The notes beneath the pieces were generated by a model. It ran no database searches, was not told the origin of the DNA, and was given only the letters and a program-made list of their open reading frames with translations. Of a DNA stretch of 5,135 nucleotides, positions 1-5,135 are shown piece by piece. The stretch lies in assembly GCA_029932545.1 (NCBI GenBank), contig JAOZPW010000271.1, forward strand, positions 1-5,135. Direction: 5' to 3'. The DNA comes from Thermoanaerobaculales bacterium. Its GTDB lineage: Bacteria; Acidobacteriota; Thermoanaerobaculia; Thermoanaerobaculales; Sulfomarinibacteraceae. Each line of letters begins with the position of its first letter. Within the stretch, counting starts at the first letter, position 1. A program made the translations under genes and the position numbers.

Positions 1-77
1 ATGACGACCATGTCGAGCTGAACTCCCCCCACGGCATCGACGCCGTTGTCGACGAATTGCTTCGAGCTAGAACCTGA
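1..77 (+). CDS. C-terminal end of an unidentified protein (partial)
   Basis: One reading frame is open from the left edge (first full codon at 3) to a TGA at 75-77. It encodes a 24-residue tail, beginning DDHVELNSPHGIDAVV and ending DELLRART. The other two plus frames stop early or give implausible Arg/Cys-rich peptides, so this is probably the real 3' end of a gene that starts outside the window. The tail looks like a terminal amphipathic helix of the kind that ends many alpha/beta enzymes, but it is too short to assign a family and I assign no function. The gene points the same way as the toxin-antitoxin operon but is separated from it by about 180 bp with its own promoter, so co-transcription is not needed. 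Confidence 0.5.
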   Translation, partial: DDHVELNSPHGIDAVVDELLRART

Positions 78-150
78 GGGTATTCCTGAGGGACTTTCGG
101 GCCACGCTTCAGGACCCGCTCCTCCTTCGATGTTGGACGTTCAGCCCCTA

Positions 151-196
151 TTGACCCCTTTGACCTTTTGACCTCTTCGACCTCCTTGATTTGACG
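151..196 (+). repeat. Degenerate 9-bp TTGACC direct-repeat array upstream of yefM
   Basis: TTGACC occurs at 151-156, 160-165 and 168-173, followed by the variants TCGACC (177-182), TTGATT (186-191) and TTGACG (191-196). Units repeat every 8-9 bp with a pyrimidine filler between them. The strand is strongly C/T-biased. The last unit doubles as the likely -35 element of the yefM promoter. It may be a simple slippage-prone repeat or a set of protein half-sites. Nothing visible decides between these. Confidence 0.6.
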
Positions 197-219
197 TTCC
201 TGTACATGTCCAATATCCT
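191..219 (+). promoter_or_regulatory. Predicted sigma70-type promoter of yefM-yoeB
   Basis: A -35-like TTGACG (191-196, five of six matches) is followed after exactly 17 bp by a -10-like TATCCT (214-219, four of six matches). Transcription would start near 226-227, giving a leader of about 35 nt before the yefM ATG. The YefM-type operator cores sit inside the spacer and over the downstream edge of the -10 box, the geometry expected for an autorepressed TA promoter. The position is inferred from motifs only. Confidence 0.6.
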
Positions 220-226
220 GTACAGG
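199..226. promoter_or_regulatory. YefM-YoeB operator: two TGTACA palindromes
   Basis: TGTACA is present at 201-206 and again at 219-224. The second lies in the perfect 10-bp palindrome CCTGTACAGG (217-226). The first lies in CCTGTACATG, overlapping a further palindrome ACATGT (204-209). TGTACA is the known core hexamer of yefM-yoeB operators, bound by YefM with YoeB as corepressor. The two cores flank and overlap the predicted -10 box. Their centres are 18 bp apart, whereas the E. coli pair is described as 12 bp apart, so cooperative binding may differ here. Confidence 0.82.
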
Positions 227-251
227 CCGACTCATCAGAAGAGAGTCATAC

Positions 252-256
252 GGAGG
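252..256 (+). promoter_or_regulatory. Shine-Dalgarno of yefM (fixes the start codon)
   Basis: GGAGG lies 5 nt upstream of the ATG at 262. A GTG at 256 in the same frame overlaps this element and would have no ribosome binding site of its own, so ATG 262 is the start. The resulting protein begins MRAISYTAAR, matching the MRTISYSEAR start of E. coli YefM. Confidence 0.85.
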
Positions 257-261
257 TGTTC

Positions 262-513
262 ATGCGCGCAATTTCCTATACCGCAGCCAGGGCCAATCTT
301 GCAGGCACCATGAAAAAGGTCTGCGACGACCATGATCCGGTCATTGTGACCCGAAAAAATAATGAATCCGTAATCATGATGTCGTTGGAGGATTTTGAAT
401 CGCTCAAAGAAACGGCGTATCTCCTTCAGAGCCCCAAGAATATGAGACGACTTCTGGAGTCCTTTGAAGAGCTCGAGGCCGGCCGAGGTCAACAACGAAA
501 TCTCGCTGAATGA
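262..513 (+). CDS. yefM: Antitoxin YefM (Phd/YefM family)
   Basis: This 83-residue protein is the antitoxin and DNA-binding autorepressor of the YefM-YoeB type II module. It closely follows E. coli YefM as I recall it: the N-terminal ISYTAARANL segment, the PVIVTRKN strand, MSLEDFESLKETAYLLQSP in the middle, and an acidic C-terminal tail (about 65-83) that in this family wraps around YoeB and blocks its active site. Arg10 and Arg31 fall where the conserved arginine pair needed for operator recognition is expected. A strong GGAGG places the start at ATG 262 rather than the in-frame GTG at 256. The stop overlaps the yoeB start as ATGA (510-513), implying translational coupling. Regulation is probably by YefM-YoeB binding at the TGTACA sites upstream. 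The gene looks intact. Confidence 0.95.
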   Translation: MRAISYTAARANLAGTMKKVCDDHDPVIVTRKNNESVIMMSLEDFESLKETAYLLQSPKNMRRLLESFEELEAGRGQQRNLAE

Positions 514-764
514 AACTCATCTTCTCCGAACATGCCTGGGATGATTACCTCCACTGGCAGAAGACTGACAAGAAGACTCTGAAACAAATCAACAACCTGA
601 TACGTGATATTCAACGGAACAAATACGAAGGTATTGGAAAACCGGAGCCGCTGAAATACGCCTTGTCCGGCTATTGGTCCAGAAGGATCAACAGCGAACA
701 TCGTGTCGTCTACAAAATCGAAAACGACGCCATCCTGATCGCCCAGCTCCGATACCACTATTGA
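510..764 (+). CDS. yoeB: Toxin YoeB, ribosome-dependent mRNA endonuclease
   Basis: This is an 84-residue member of the RelE/YoeB superfamily, the same length as E. coli YoeB. In this family the toxin enters the ribosomal A site and cleaves mRNA, and is held inactive by YefM. The catalytic residues described for YoeB, Glu46, Arg65, His83 and the terminal Tyr84, are all present at identical positions (KPEPLKY around 46, SEHRVVY around 65, RYHY at the end). The protein begins MKLIFSEHAWDDYLHWQ, the usual YoeB start. No separate Shine-Dalgarno is evident. Its ATG overlaps the yefM stop (ATGA), so it is probably coupled to antitoxin translation. There is no truncation or active-site decay, so the toxin is predicted to be functional. 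Confidence 0.96.
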   Translation: MKLIFSEHAWDDYLHWQKTDKKTLKQINNLIRDIQRNKYEGIGKPEPLKYALSGYWSRRINSEHRVVYKIENDAILIAQLRYHY

Positions 765-815
765 TCCCCCACAACATTCCTCCAAGGCCTCCCTTCATTC
801 ATTTTCAGCTGAGAT

Positions 816-833
816 GCGGGGCAGGAGCCCCGC
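816..833. repeat. GC-rich hairpin GCGGGGC-AGGA-GCCCCGC downstream of yoeB
   Basis: A perfect 7-bp inverted repeat with a 4-nt loop (816-822 and 827-833) lies 51 bp after the yoeB stop. It has no T-run on either side (downstream GCTCCTT), so it is a poor intrinsic terminator, although it could slow or partly stop transcription from the TA operon. The GC-rich stem standing alone in a spacer resembles dispersed hairpin repeats found in multiple copies in some genomes. Copy number cannot be judged from this window. Confidence 0.6.
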
Positions 834-860
834 GCTCCTTAAATCCCGCCTGCTTTCTCT

Positions 861-921
861 CTTTGTGCCTCTATGTGCTTTGTGGCTCTTCCTTCTTTGC
901 GTCTCTGCGTCTCTGCGTTAA
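861..921. repeat. CTTTGTG/GCGTCTCT dispersed-repeat-like element
   Basis: This 61-bp pyrimidine-rich tract contains CTTTGTG (861-867), TGTGCTTTGTGG (874-885) and two exact tandem copies of GCGTCTCT (899-906, 907-914) ending in GCGTTAA. Read on the minus strand it is TTAACGCAGAGACGCAGAGACGCAAAG followed by CACAAAG units. I recall this style of purine-strand GCAGAGACGCAGAGA tract as an intergenic repeat in many unrelated environmental bacteria. It has no stable reading frame or promoter that I can support. The rest of the 765-975 spacer shows only the GC hairpin at 816-833. Confidence 0.5.
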
Positions 922-975
922 TTTCTTCTTCCGGCGCCCCTTGCCCACCGGTCCAAAATCAGCGACACTTCATAG

Positions 976-1383
976 ATGGATGAAATGGAGTCCCTCCGCC
1001 TGGATATCTGGCTCGACGTCGCCTGCTTGTTCAAGACCCGGTCCCAGGCCCAGGCAGCCTGTAAGCGGGGTCGAGTCGACGTCAACGGCCAAAATGGCAA
1101 GCCGCATCGGGTGATCCGGCCGGGCGACAGGATTAATATTTCTCTGCCCGGCGGAGGCAAGCGCATCGTCGTAGTCAAGACTCTGACGGACAGGCACATT
1201 CCCAGGGCCCAAGCCCGTGAACTCTTTGACGACCTGACTCCGAAACCAACGCCGGAAGAACTCGAGCTTCGAAAACTCCAGCGCCTGTCCACTCCCGTAC
1301 CCCGGGTTCACGGCGCCGGGGCCCCAAAAAAGAAAGAACGCCGAGAACTCCGCCGAGCCAAGGAAGGCTGGGCGGAGGAATGA
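976..1383 (+). CDS. hslR: Hsp15-like S4-domain RNA-binding protein
   Basis: This 135-residue protein is close to the 133 of E. coli Hsp15. In E. coli, Hsp15 binds free 50S subunits that still carry peptidyl-tRNA and helps recycle them after heat-induced translation failure. The S4 RNA-binding domain spans about residues 7-57: RLDIWL (8-13), the KTRSQAQ helix (20-26) and RVDVNGQNGKP (33-43), then a basic strand KRIVVVK (62-68). The C-terminal tail (117-131, PKKKERRELRRAKEG) matches the KKERRDL tail that distinguishes Hsp15 from other S4 proteins. ATG 976 directly follows an in-frame TAG at 973, so it is the first possible start. ATG 985 is an alternative, and neither has a clear Shine-Dalgarno. 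The next gene starts 13 bp after its stop, suggesting an operon. Confidence 0.88.
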   Translation: MDEMESLRLDIWLDVACLFKTRSQAQAACKRGRVDVNGQNGKPHRVIRPGDRINISLPGGGKRIVVVKTLTDRHIPRAQARELFDDLTPKPTPEELELRKLQRLSTPVPRVHGAGAPKKKERRELRRAKEGWAEE

Positions 1384-1396
1384 AAGGGAAAATGAC

Positions 1397-2719
1397 ATGA
1401 ACACAACACCAACCTGGGATCTTCTGGTCCTCGGAAAATCAGTCTTGACCATGGAACCTGGAGTTGCACCTATTGAGAAAGGCGCCGTAGCGATCGCGGA
1501 CGGCAAGATCGTCGAGATTGGTTTGGTCTCCGAACTGCTTGAACAGGCTCCGACCTGTGAGGTCCTCGATGCCGGCAACTGTCTCGTGATGCCGGGCCTG
1601 GTCAATACGCACTCCCACCTCGCAATGTCGCTGCTCCGCGGTCTCGCCGACGATCTTCCGCTCAAGACCTGGCTGGAAGAGCACATCTGGCCGGCGGAGG
1701 GGAAGCACATGGACCGCAAGACCGTCGCCCTCGGTACTCAGCTGGCCGCCGCCGAACAACTGCTCAGCGGCATCACGACGACCACCGACATGTACTTTTT
1801 CGCCGACGCAGTATGTGAGGTTCTCGCAGACGCCGGAATGCGTGGTGTCATTGCCGAGAGCCTGATCGACGCCTCGACACCACGGTGCGCTACGCCTGAA
1901 GAGATGTTGGTCAAACAACGAGAACTCTGTGAGGGCTGGCAAAACCACCCCTTGATCACACCCTCGATTGCGGCCCACGCCCCCTACACCGTCTGTGGCG
2001 CAAACCTGATCAAGGAGGCCGAACTGGCCGAGGAGTTCGGCGTTCCACTTCAAATTCACCTGTCCGAAACCAGGTGGGAGGTCGAGACATCGATCGAACA
2101 AAAGGGCGCCTCGCCGGTCGCCTATCTCGAGGGACTGGGTTTCCTCTCCGAGCAGGTCGTTGCCGCCCACTGCGTTCACCTCGACCGTCACGACATCGAA
2201 ATCCTGGCGGAGAACCAGGTCGGTGTTTCCCACAACCCGGTATCCAACCTCAAGCTGGCTTCAGGAGTCGCCCCGGTACCCGAAATGCTCGAAGCCGGCG
2301 TCCGATTGGGACTGGGAACCGACGGCGCCGCATCCAACAACACCCTGGATCTTCTGCGAGACCTTCAGATCGCAGCACTACTGCACAAGAGTGTATCCGG
2401 TGACCCCACCACCCTGCCCGCAGCAACAATCCTGTCCGCAGCGACTTGCGGCGGCGCCGAGATTCTCGGTCTTGGAGATCGTATCGGTGTGCTCAAGCCG
2501 GGCATGGAAGCCGACATCGCCTGCTTTGCCCTCGACGAGGCCCATGCGACGCCGATCTACGATCCGTGGTCACATATGGTCTTCGCGGCACGAGCAGCCG
2601 ACACCCGTCACGTCATCGTTCGAGGCAAGGTGGTCGTCAGGAACCGCCAATTGACGACGATGGATCTCGAAGAGATTCGCGCACGATCCGCCGAAGCAGC
2701 CAAGAAAATTTCAGGCTGA
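1397..2719 (+). CDS. mtaD: Amidohydrolase, probable 5'-methylthioadenosine/S-adenosylhomocysteine deaminase
   Basis: This is a 440-residue cytoplasmic metal-dependent hydrolase of the amidohydrolase superfamily, MTA/SAH deaminase (SsnA/TrzN-like) branch. The probable reaction is deamination of methylthioadenosine or SAH to the inosine form, clearing these by-products of methylation and polyamine synthesis. Visible motifs in order are: PGLVNTHSH with metal ligands His72 and His74, Glu101 in WPAEG, HAPYT with His194, IHLSETRWEV with His221 and Glu224, AAHCVH with His258, SHNPVSNLKLASG (278-290), and GTDGAASNN with metal ligand Asp309. These fit the set known for Thermotoga TM0936. A composite beta-sandwich domain is formed by the N-terminus and the C-terminal GMEADI...VIVRGKVVV segment. 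Start ATG 1397 has AAAGGGAA (1383-1390) about 7 nt upstream. It lies 13 bp after hslR, probably co-transcribed. Chlorohydrolase or guanine-deaminase-like specificities cannot be fully excluded. Confidence 0.88.
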   Translation: MNTTPTWDLLVLGKSVLTMEPGVAPIEKGAVAIADGKIVEIGLVSELLEQAPTCEVLDAGNCLVMPGLVNTHSHLAMSLLRGLADDLPLKTWLEEHIWPAEGKHMDRKTVALGTQLAAAEQLLSGITTTTDMYFFADAVCEVLADAGMRGVIAESLIDASTPRCATPEEMLVKQRELCEGWQNHPLITPSIAAHAPYTVCGANLIKEAELAEEFGVPLQIHLSETRWEVETSIEQKGASPVAYLEGLGFLSEQVVAAHCVHLDRHDIEILAENQVGVSHNPVSNLKLASGVAPVPEMLEAGVRLGLGTDGAASNNTLDLLRDLQIAALLHKSVSGDPTTLPAATILSAATCGGAEILGLGDRIGVLKPGMEADIACFALDEAHATPIYDPWSHMVFAARAADTRHVIVRGKVVVRNRQLTTMDLEEIRARSAEAAKKISG

Positions 2720-2727
2720 AATGACTT

Positions 2728-2789
2728 AACCCGTAGTTCTCGCCACACCTCCGCACCTCGCAACGAAAACTGGTGAGAACTACGGGGTT
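2728..2789. repeat. Long inverted repeat, 16-bp stem and 25-nt loop
   Basis: CCCGTAGTTCTCGCCA (2730-2745) pairs with TGGTGAGAACTACGGG (2771-2786), with fifteen Watson-Crick pairs and one G-U. Beyond a single extra G at 2787, AA (2728-2729) pairs with TT (2788-2789). The loop (2746-2770) is C/A-rich. The element starts 8 bp after the amidohydrolase stop and ends about 30 bp before the terminator hairpin. It has no T-run, so it is not a typical terminator itself. It could protect the mRNA 3' end, be a protein-bound palindrome, or be a small dispersed repeat. I do not recognise it. Confidence 0.8.
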
Positions 2790-2819
2790 GGGGTGGCCTG
2801 TTCCCTGCTCCCTCGCCAA

Positions 2820-2849
2820 AAAAACGCCGCCCCGAAGGGCGGCGTTTTT
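2820..2849. terminator. Strong bidirectional intrinsic terminator between convergent genes
   Basis: A 13-bp perfect stem (2820-2832 with 2837-2849) has the GC core ACGCCGCCC/GGGCGGCGT and a 4-nt loop. On the plus strand it ends in TTTTT and would stop the hslR-amidohydrolase transcript. On the minus strand it carries the extra-stable C(TTCG)G tetraloop and ends in seven T's, and would stop the barrel-protein transcript coming from the right. It lies 18 bp from the stop codon of the minus-strand gene. Confidence 0.93.
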
Positions 2850-2866
2850 CAGATTGTAATGTCGGA

Positions 2867-4189
2867 TCAGAACCCGAAAGAAAGACCCAGATTTGCGATC
2901 AAGGGATCCATCGCCACAGGTCCGGTGACTGCATCATTATCAAACTCGGCGTCGAGGAACCGAACACCACCGGTCAAGCTCCATGCGGTCGCTTTTCCCA
3001 GCGGAATATCCAATCCCAGTTGGGCGCCGACACCGGTGTCCGAACCACCCTGCCAGTCACCGGTCTCTCCGAACGAGGCGTCATCAACATCCACCTGGGC
3101 GACTACCGGCCCCAGGAAGAAATCAACACCGGACCGACCACGGAAGTGGAAGTTCAGGGCGAAGTGCGCCATGGTCACTCCCACACTTTCGGTCTCCACG
3201 ACGCTGTCGGCTCCTGAAGTTATTTTCCGGTGGGCATCAACATCGCCTCCCAGGAAGCCGATCTCGAAACCGAGCAATCGGGTCGGATGGTACTCGAGGT
3301 CCAGCTCGGCCGCGACTGAAGAATCAAAGACCTGCTCTCCAGAGCCACCGGTGACACCTCCGAAATTGGTGATCCGGTCCGTCGGAGAAATCACGACCGC
3401 TTTCGGCCTGAGGTTCCACCGAGGCCTGATGAACACCGTGGCCTCACACCCGGCTTCCTCGCCGATCTCGTTGGTGGCGCCACCTTGTACCCGATAAAGC
3501 CCAGGCTTGGAGAACGTCGTCGTGTACGGCAGTTCGGGCCCCGGCACCAGGCGCTCGACTTCTTGACCCTTGCCGTCGAGCACACGAAGGGCGAATCCGT
3601 CTTCTACCCAGTGCCCATTGGCATTGACCGTGATCGGCTGACGCACAAAGAAGTCGTCGCCATTAAGGGCCAAGGTGCACTCGGCAGGAGGCGCCGGACA
3701 TGCGGGCACGGTCACTTCCTTCTCTGTCCTCTGGATCTTGCCGTCGCGAGCGGAGTTCTCGGCAACGATTCGGAAGGTCAGGTCTGCCTCATAGGGCGCC
3801 GGATCTTCCAACGATCCAGCCTCGACCGCGTGACCGATGCCCTCGGCAGTCATCACCACCAGCTGCGCACTCGAATCGGAGTCCCCGGTATCGATCGTGA
3901 TCATTCCCGTCGCGCAGTCCCGATCAACACCAAGGAAGACAACCGGAACCGGAATCGGCGGTTTGACGACAGTTCTCGTTCCCAACAACGCCAGATTGCC
4001 GCAGACCTTGGGAATAACGAAGGTATGGATGGTCTCCTGCAACATGCCATCGACCGTGACGTTAAACTTCCATGCGTCGTAGAGTGTTTTCGAAGCCATG
4101 CCGACGGGACCAAAGGAGGTGACAACACCCTTTTTCTTGGTCGCCATCCACTGCAGGATATCGCCTTGGCCGAGCTTCACCTCGGTCAT
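2867..4189 (-). CDS. Putative exported protein: two Ig-like segments and a C-terminal outer-membrane beta-barrel (5' end probably missing)
   Basis: The 440 residues from ATG 4189 are not assigned to a named family. Residues about 73-163 and 168-254 look like two Ig/PKD-type beta modules (alternating strands, TFRIVAEN, PGLYRVQGGATNEIGEE). Cysteines lie near their edges (92 and 164, 171 and 248), which could form periplasmic disulphides. Residues about 261-440 resemble a small OmpW/OMP-type barrel: alternating amphipathic strands such as FALNFHFRGRS, GVDFFLGPVVAQVDV, VGAQLGLDIPLG and SLTGGVRFLD, ending NLGLSFGF with the terminal Phe that the BAM machinery recognises. There is no signal peptide at the start, yet the rest looks exported. 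The frame stays open upstream to about 4480 without another start codon, and a GAGAGG lies 4 nt before the ATG. I infer a truncated 5' end at the junction near 4190-4222. Function is unknown, possibly a cell-surface or porin-like protein. Confidence 0.72.
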   Translation of the reverse strand: MTEVKLGQGDILQWMATKKKGVVTSFGPVGMASKTLYDAWKFNVTVDGMLQETIHTFVIPKVCGNLALLGTRTVVKPPIPVPVVFLGVDRDCATGMITIDTGDSDSSAQLVVMTAEGIGHAVEAGSLEDPAPYEADLTFRIVAENSARDGKIQRTEKEVTVPACPAPPAECTLALNGDDFFVRQPITVNANGHWVEDGFALRVLDGKGQEVERLVPGPELPYTTTFSKPGLYRVQGGATNEIGEEAGCEATVFIRPRWNLRPKAVVISPTDRITNFGGVTGGSGEQVFDSSVAAELDLEYHPTRLLGFEIGFLGGDVDAHRKITSGADSVVETESVGVTMAHFALNFHFRGRSGVDFFLGPVVAQVDVDDASFGETGDWQGGSDTGVGAQLGLDIPLGKATAWSLTGGVRFLDAEFDNDAVTGPVAMDPLIANLGLSFGF

Positions 4190-5135
4190 AGGACCTCTCT
4201 CGATCGCTCGAAGGACGCCTTCAGTGGCATCACCAAGGCCTTGAGCCTCCCCTTCGGGTTCAGGAGCCCCTTCCGGGCCGAGGTCTATTTCGTCAATCTG
4301 AAGAGCTTCACGAATCTCAAGTGGGGGACCAAGGAACCGGTGGCTTTCAAGGACGGGGAATTGGGGCTTGTCAGGCTGCGCGCCTTCGGTGCCTATGCCA
4401 TGCGGGTCGTGCAGCCGGTGCTTTTCATTAATACCCTCGTGGGGACACAGGGTCGATACGAGGCCGATAGCCTGGAGGATTACCTACGGGAAATCATCGT
4501 CTCCCGGTTCAATGACCTGCTGGGCGAGACACTGGATAACATCTTTCAACTGCCGCGGATCTACGACGAACTGGGCGTGGGCTTGAAGGCCAGGGTGCAG
4601 GAGGATTTCGGCAAGTACGGCATGAGGCTGGAGGAACTTTACATCAACTCCATAACACCTCCTGCGGAAGTGCAGAAGATGATCGACGAAAAGAGCGGTC
4701 TCATGGCGGTGGGAGACCTGGACAAGTTCATGAAGTACAAGGCAGCCAAGGCCATGGGTGATGCCGCCCGCGCCGGAGGTGCCGGCGGAGAAGGAGCAGG
4801 CGGCGCGGCCTCGGGCATGGGTGTGGGGCTGGGGGCGGGGCTGGGCATGATGATGCCGTCCATCCTGCAGCAGGCCATGAAAGGGGAAAAGGCGGCCGCT
4901 GGAATCTCCTGTCCCAAATGCCACAACAGCGTCTCCAGTGACGCGCGATTTTGCCCCATGTGCGGGCACCAGATGGTCATCGTGAACAAGTGTCTCAACT
5001 GCGGCAAGGACCTGCCCCCCGAGGCGAGGTTCTGCATGGTGTGCGGCGCCGCCGTGGAAAGAGCTGAAGGCCGATGTCCTCATTGCGGGGCCGAGGCCAT
5101 GCCGGGGGCGGTGTTCTGCAATCAGGTGTCTAAAA
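4190..5135 (+). CDS. SPFH (Band 7) domain protein with C-terminal zinc ribbons, YdjI-like (partial, both ends missing)
   Basis: The frame of codons 4190, 4193 and so on is open to the right edge and gives about 315 residues. Recognisable family sequence starts near SGITKALSLPFG (from 4223) and continues SPFRAEVYFVN, LKWGTKEP and LRAFGAYAMRV, the typical SPFH core of the YdjI/virion-core-like proteins. EIIVSRFND, YDELG, LEELYINSI and VGDLDKFMKYKAAKAM follow. A Gly/Ala/Met-rich linker (about 4763-4855) leads to zinc ribbons: CPKC/CPMC (4910-4963), CLNC/CMVC (4991-5044) and CPHC plus FCNQ (5075-5125). SPFH proteins form membrane-associated oligomeric scaffolds, but the exact role of this branch is not established. 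No ATG start fits: the roughly 90 N-terminal residues expected for the family are absent, and the only in-frame ATG nearby (4025) lies inside the opposite-strand gene. Glycine codons are GGG-rich, unlike the amidohydrolase. Confidence 0.85.

Noticed and set aside
73..114. Direct repeat CCTGAGGG (73-80, 85-92) and weak hairpin TCCTGAGG/CTTCAGGA (84-91, 107-114) after the first gene
   Set aside because: The stem is 8 bp with one G-U, a 15-nt loop and no T-run, so it is too weak to call a terminator. The repeat overlaps the stop codon and may be chance.
256..261. GTG start for yefM at 256
   Set aside because: It overlaps the GGAGG Shine-Dalgarno and adds only two residues not seen in YefM homologues. 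ATG 262 fits spacing and homology.
816..833. GC hairpin as an intrinsic terminator of yefM-yoeB
   Set aside because: There is no T-run on either strand, so it was listed as a repeat hairpin instead.
897..923. Possible promoter TTGCGT...TTAATT for hslR
   Set aside because: The spacer is only 15 bp and the boxes fall inside a repeat tract, so support is insufficient.
970..1719. Long minus-strand open frame (249 codons) across hslR and the start of the amidohydrolase
   Set aside because: It is antisense to two well-supported genes, shows no family features and has Arg/Ser/Pro-rich shadow composition.
1439..2233. Minus-strand open frame of 264 codons inside the amidohydrolase
   Set aside because: It is the complement of a conserved enzyme gene in a GC-rich sequence, with no recognisable domain and no ribosome binding site.
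2793..3497. Plus-strand open frame of 234 codons opposite the barrel gene
   Set aside because: It begins before the terminator hairpin and reads through it, is Pro/Ser/Thr-rich, and is antisense to a more convincing protein.
4025..4189. Extension of the SPFH frame upstream to ATG 4025
   Set aside because: The 55 extra codons lie antisense to the barrel gene and do not resemble the SPFH N-terminus. The frame is open only by codon alignment with the opposite gene.
4484..5083. Minus-strand open frame of 199 codons opposite the SPFH gene
   Set aside because: It is His/Ala/Gly-rich shadow sequence. The plus strand has clear SPFH and zinc-ribbon motifs.

Overview
The window looks like chromosomal DNA from a moderately GC-rich, diderm environmental bacterium. 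An outer-membrane-type beta-barrel with a terminal Phe supports the diderm assignment. No gene here gives a firm phylum. The dispersed-repeat-like intergenic DNA (TTGACC array, GC hairpin, GCGTCTCT element) is of a kind I associate with large environmental genomes, but that is only an impression.

Layout from left to right: (i) the last 24 codons of an unidentified plus-strand gene (1-77); (ii) a pyrimidine-rich spacer with a degenerate 9-bp TTGACC array that runs into a promoter; (iii) a complete yefM-yoeB type II toxin-antitoxin operon (262-764) with two TGTACA operator cores over its promoter; (iv) a 211-bp spacer with a GC hairpin and a GCGTCTCT repeat element; (v) a probable two-gene operon, hslR-like (976-1383) and an MTA/SAH-deaminase-like amidohydrolase (1397-2719); (vi) a convergent intergenic region with a 16-bp-stem inverted repeat and a very strong bidirectional terminator (2820-2849); (vii) a minus-strand gene for a protein with two Ig-like segments and a C-terminal barrel (2867-4189); (viii) a plus-strand SPFH/zinc-ribbon gene fragment running off the right edge (about 4190-5135).

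Functionally, YoeB is a ribosome-dependent mRNA endonuclease neutralised by YefM, and all its catalytic residues are present. Hsp15 and the deaminase belong to ribosome rescue and to methylthioadenosine/SAH clean-up, both housekeeping roles. The minus-strand protein is probably exported, although its annotated start lacks a signal peptide.

The most notable anomaly is at about 4190-4222. Two head-to-head genes both appear to lack their 5' ends at the same place: the barrel protein has no signal peptide, and the SPFH protein lacks its start and roughly the first quarter of its family. Glycine codon use also changes (GGG 12 of 37 in the SPFH part, 1 of 34 in the amidohydrolase, hand count). This suggests a rearrangement breakpoint or a chimeric assembly join. 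I see no clear novel defence or mobile system. The TA operon is classical except for its 18-bp operator spacing.
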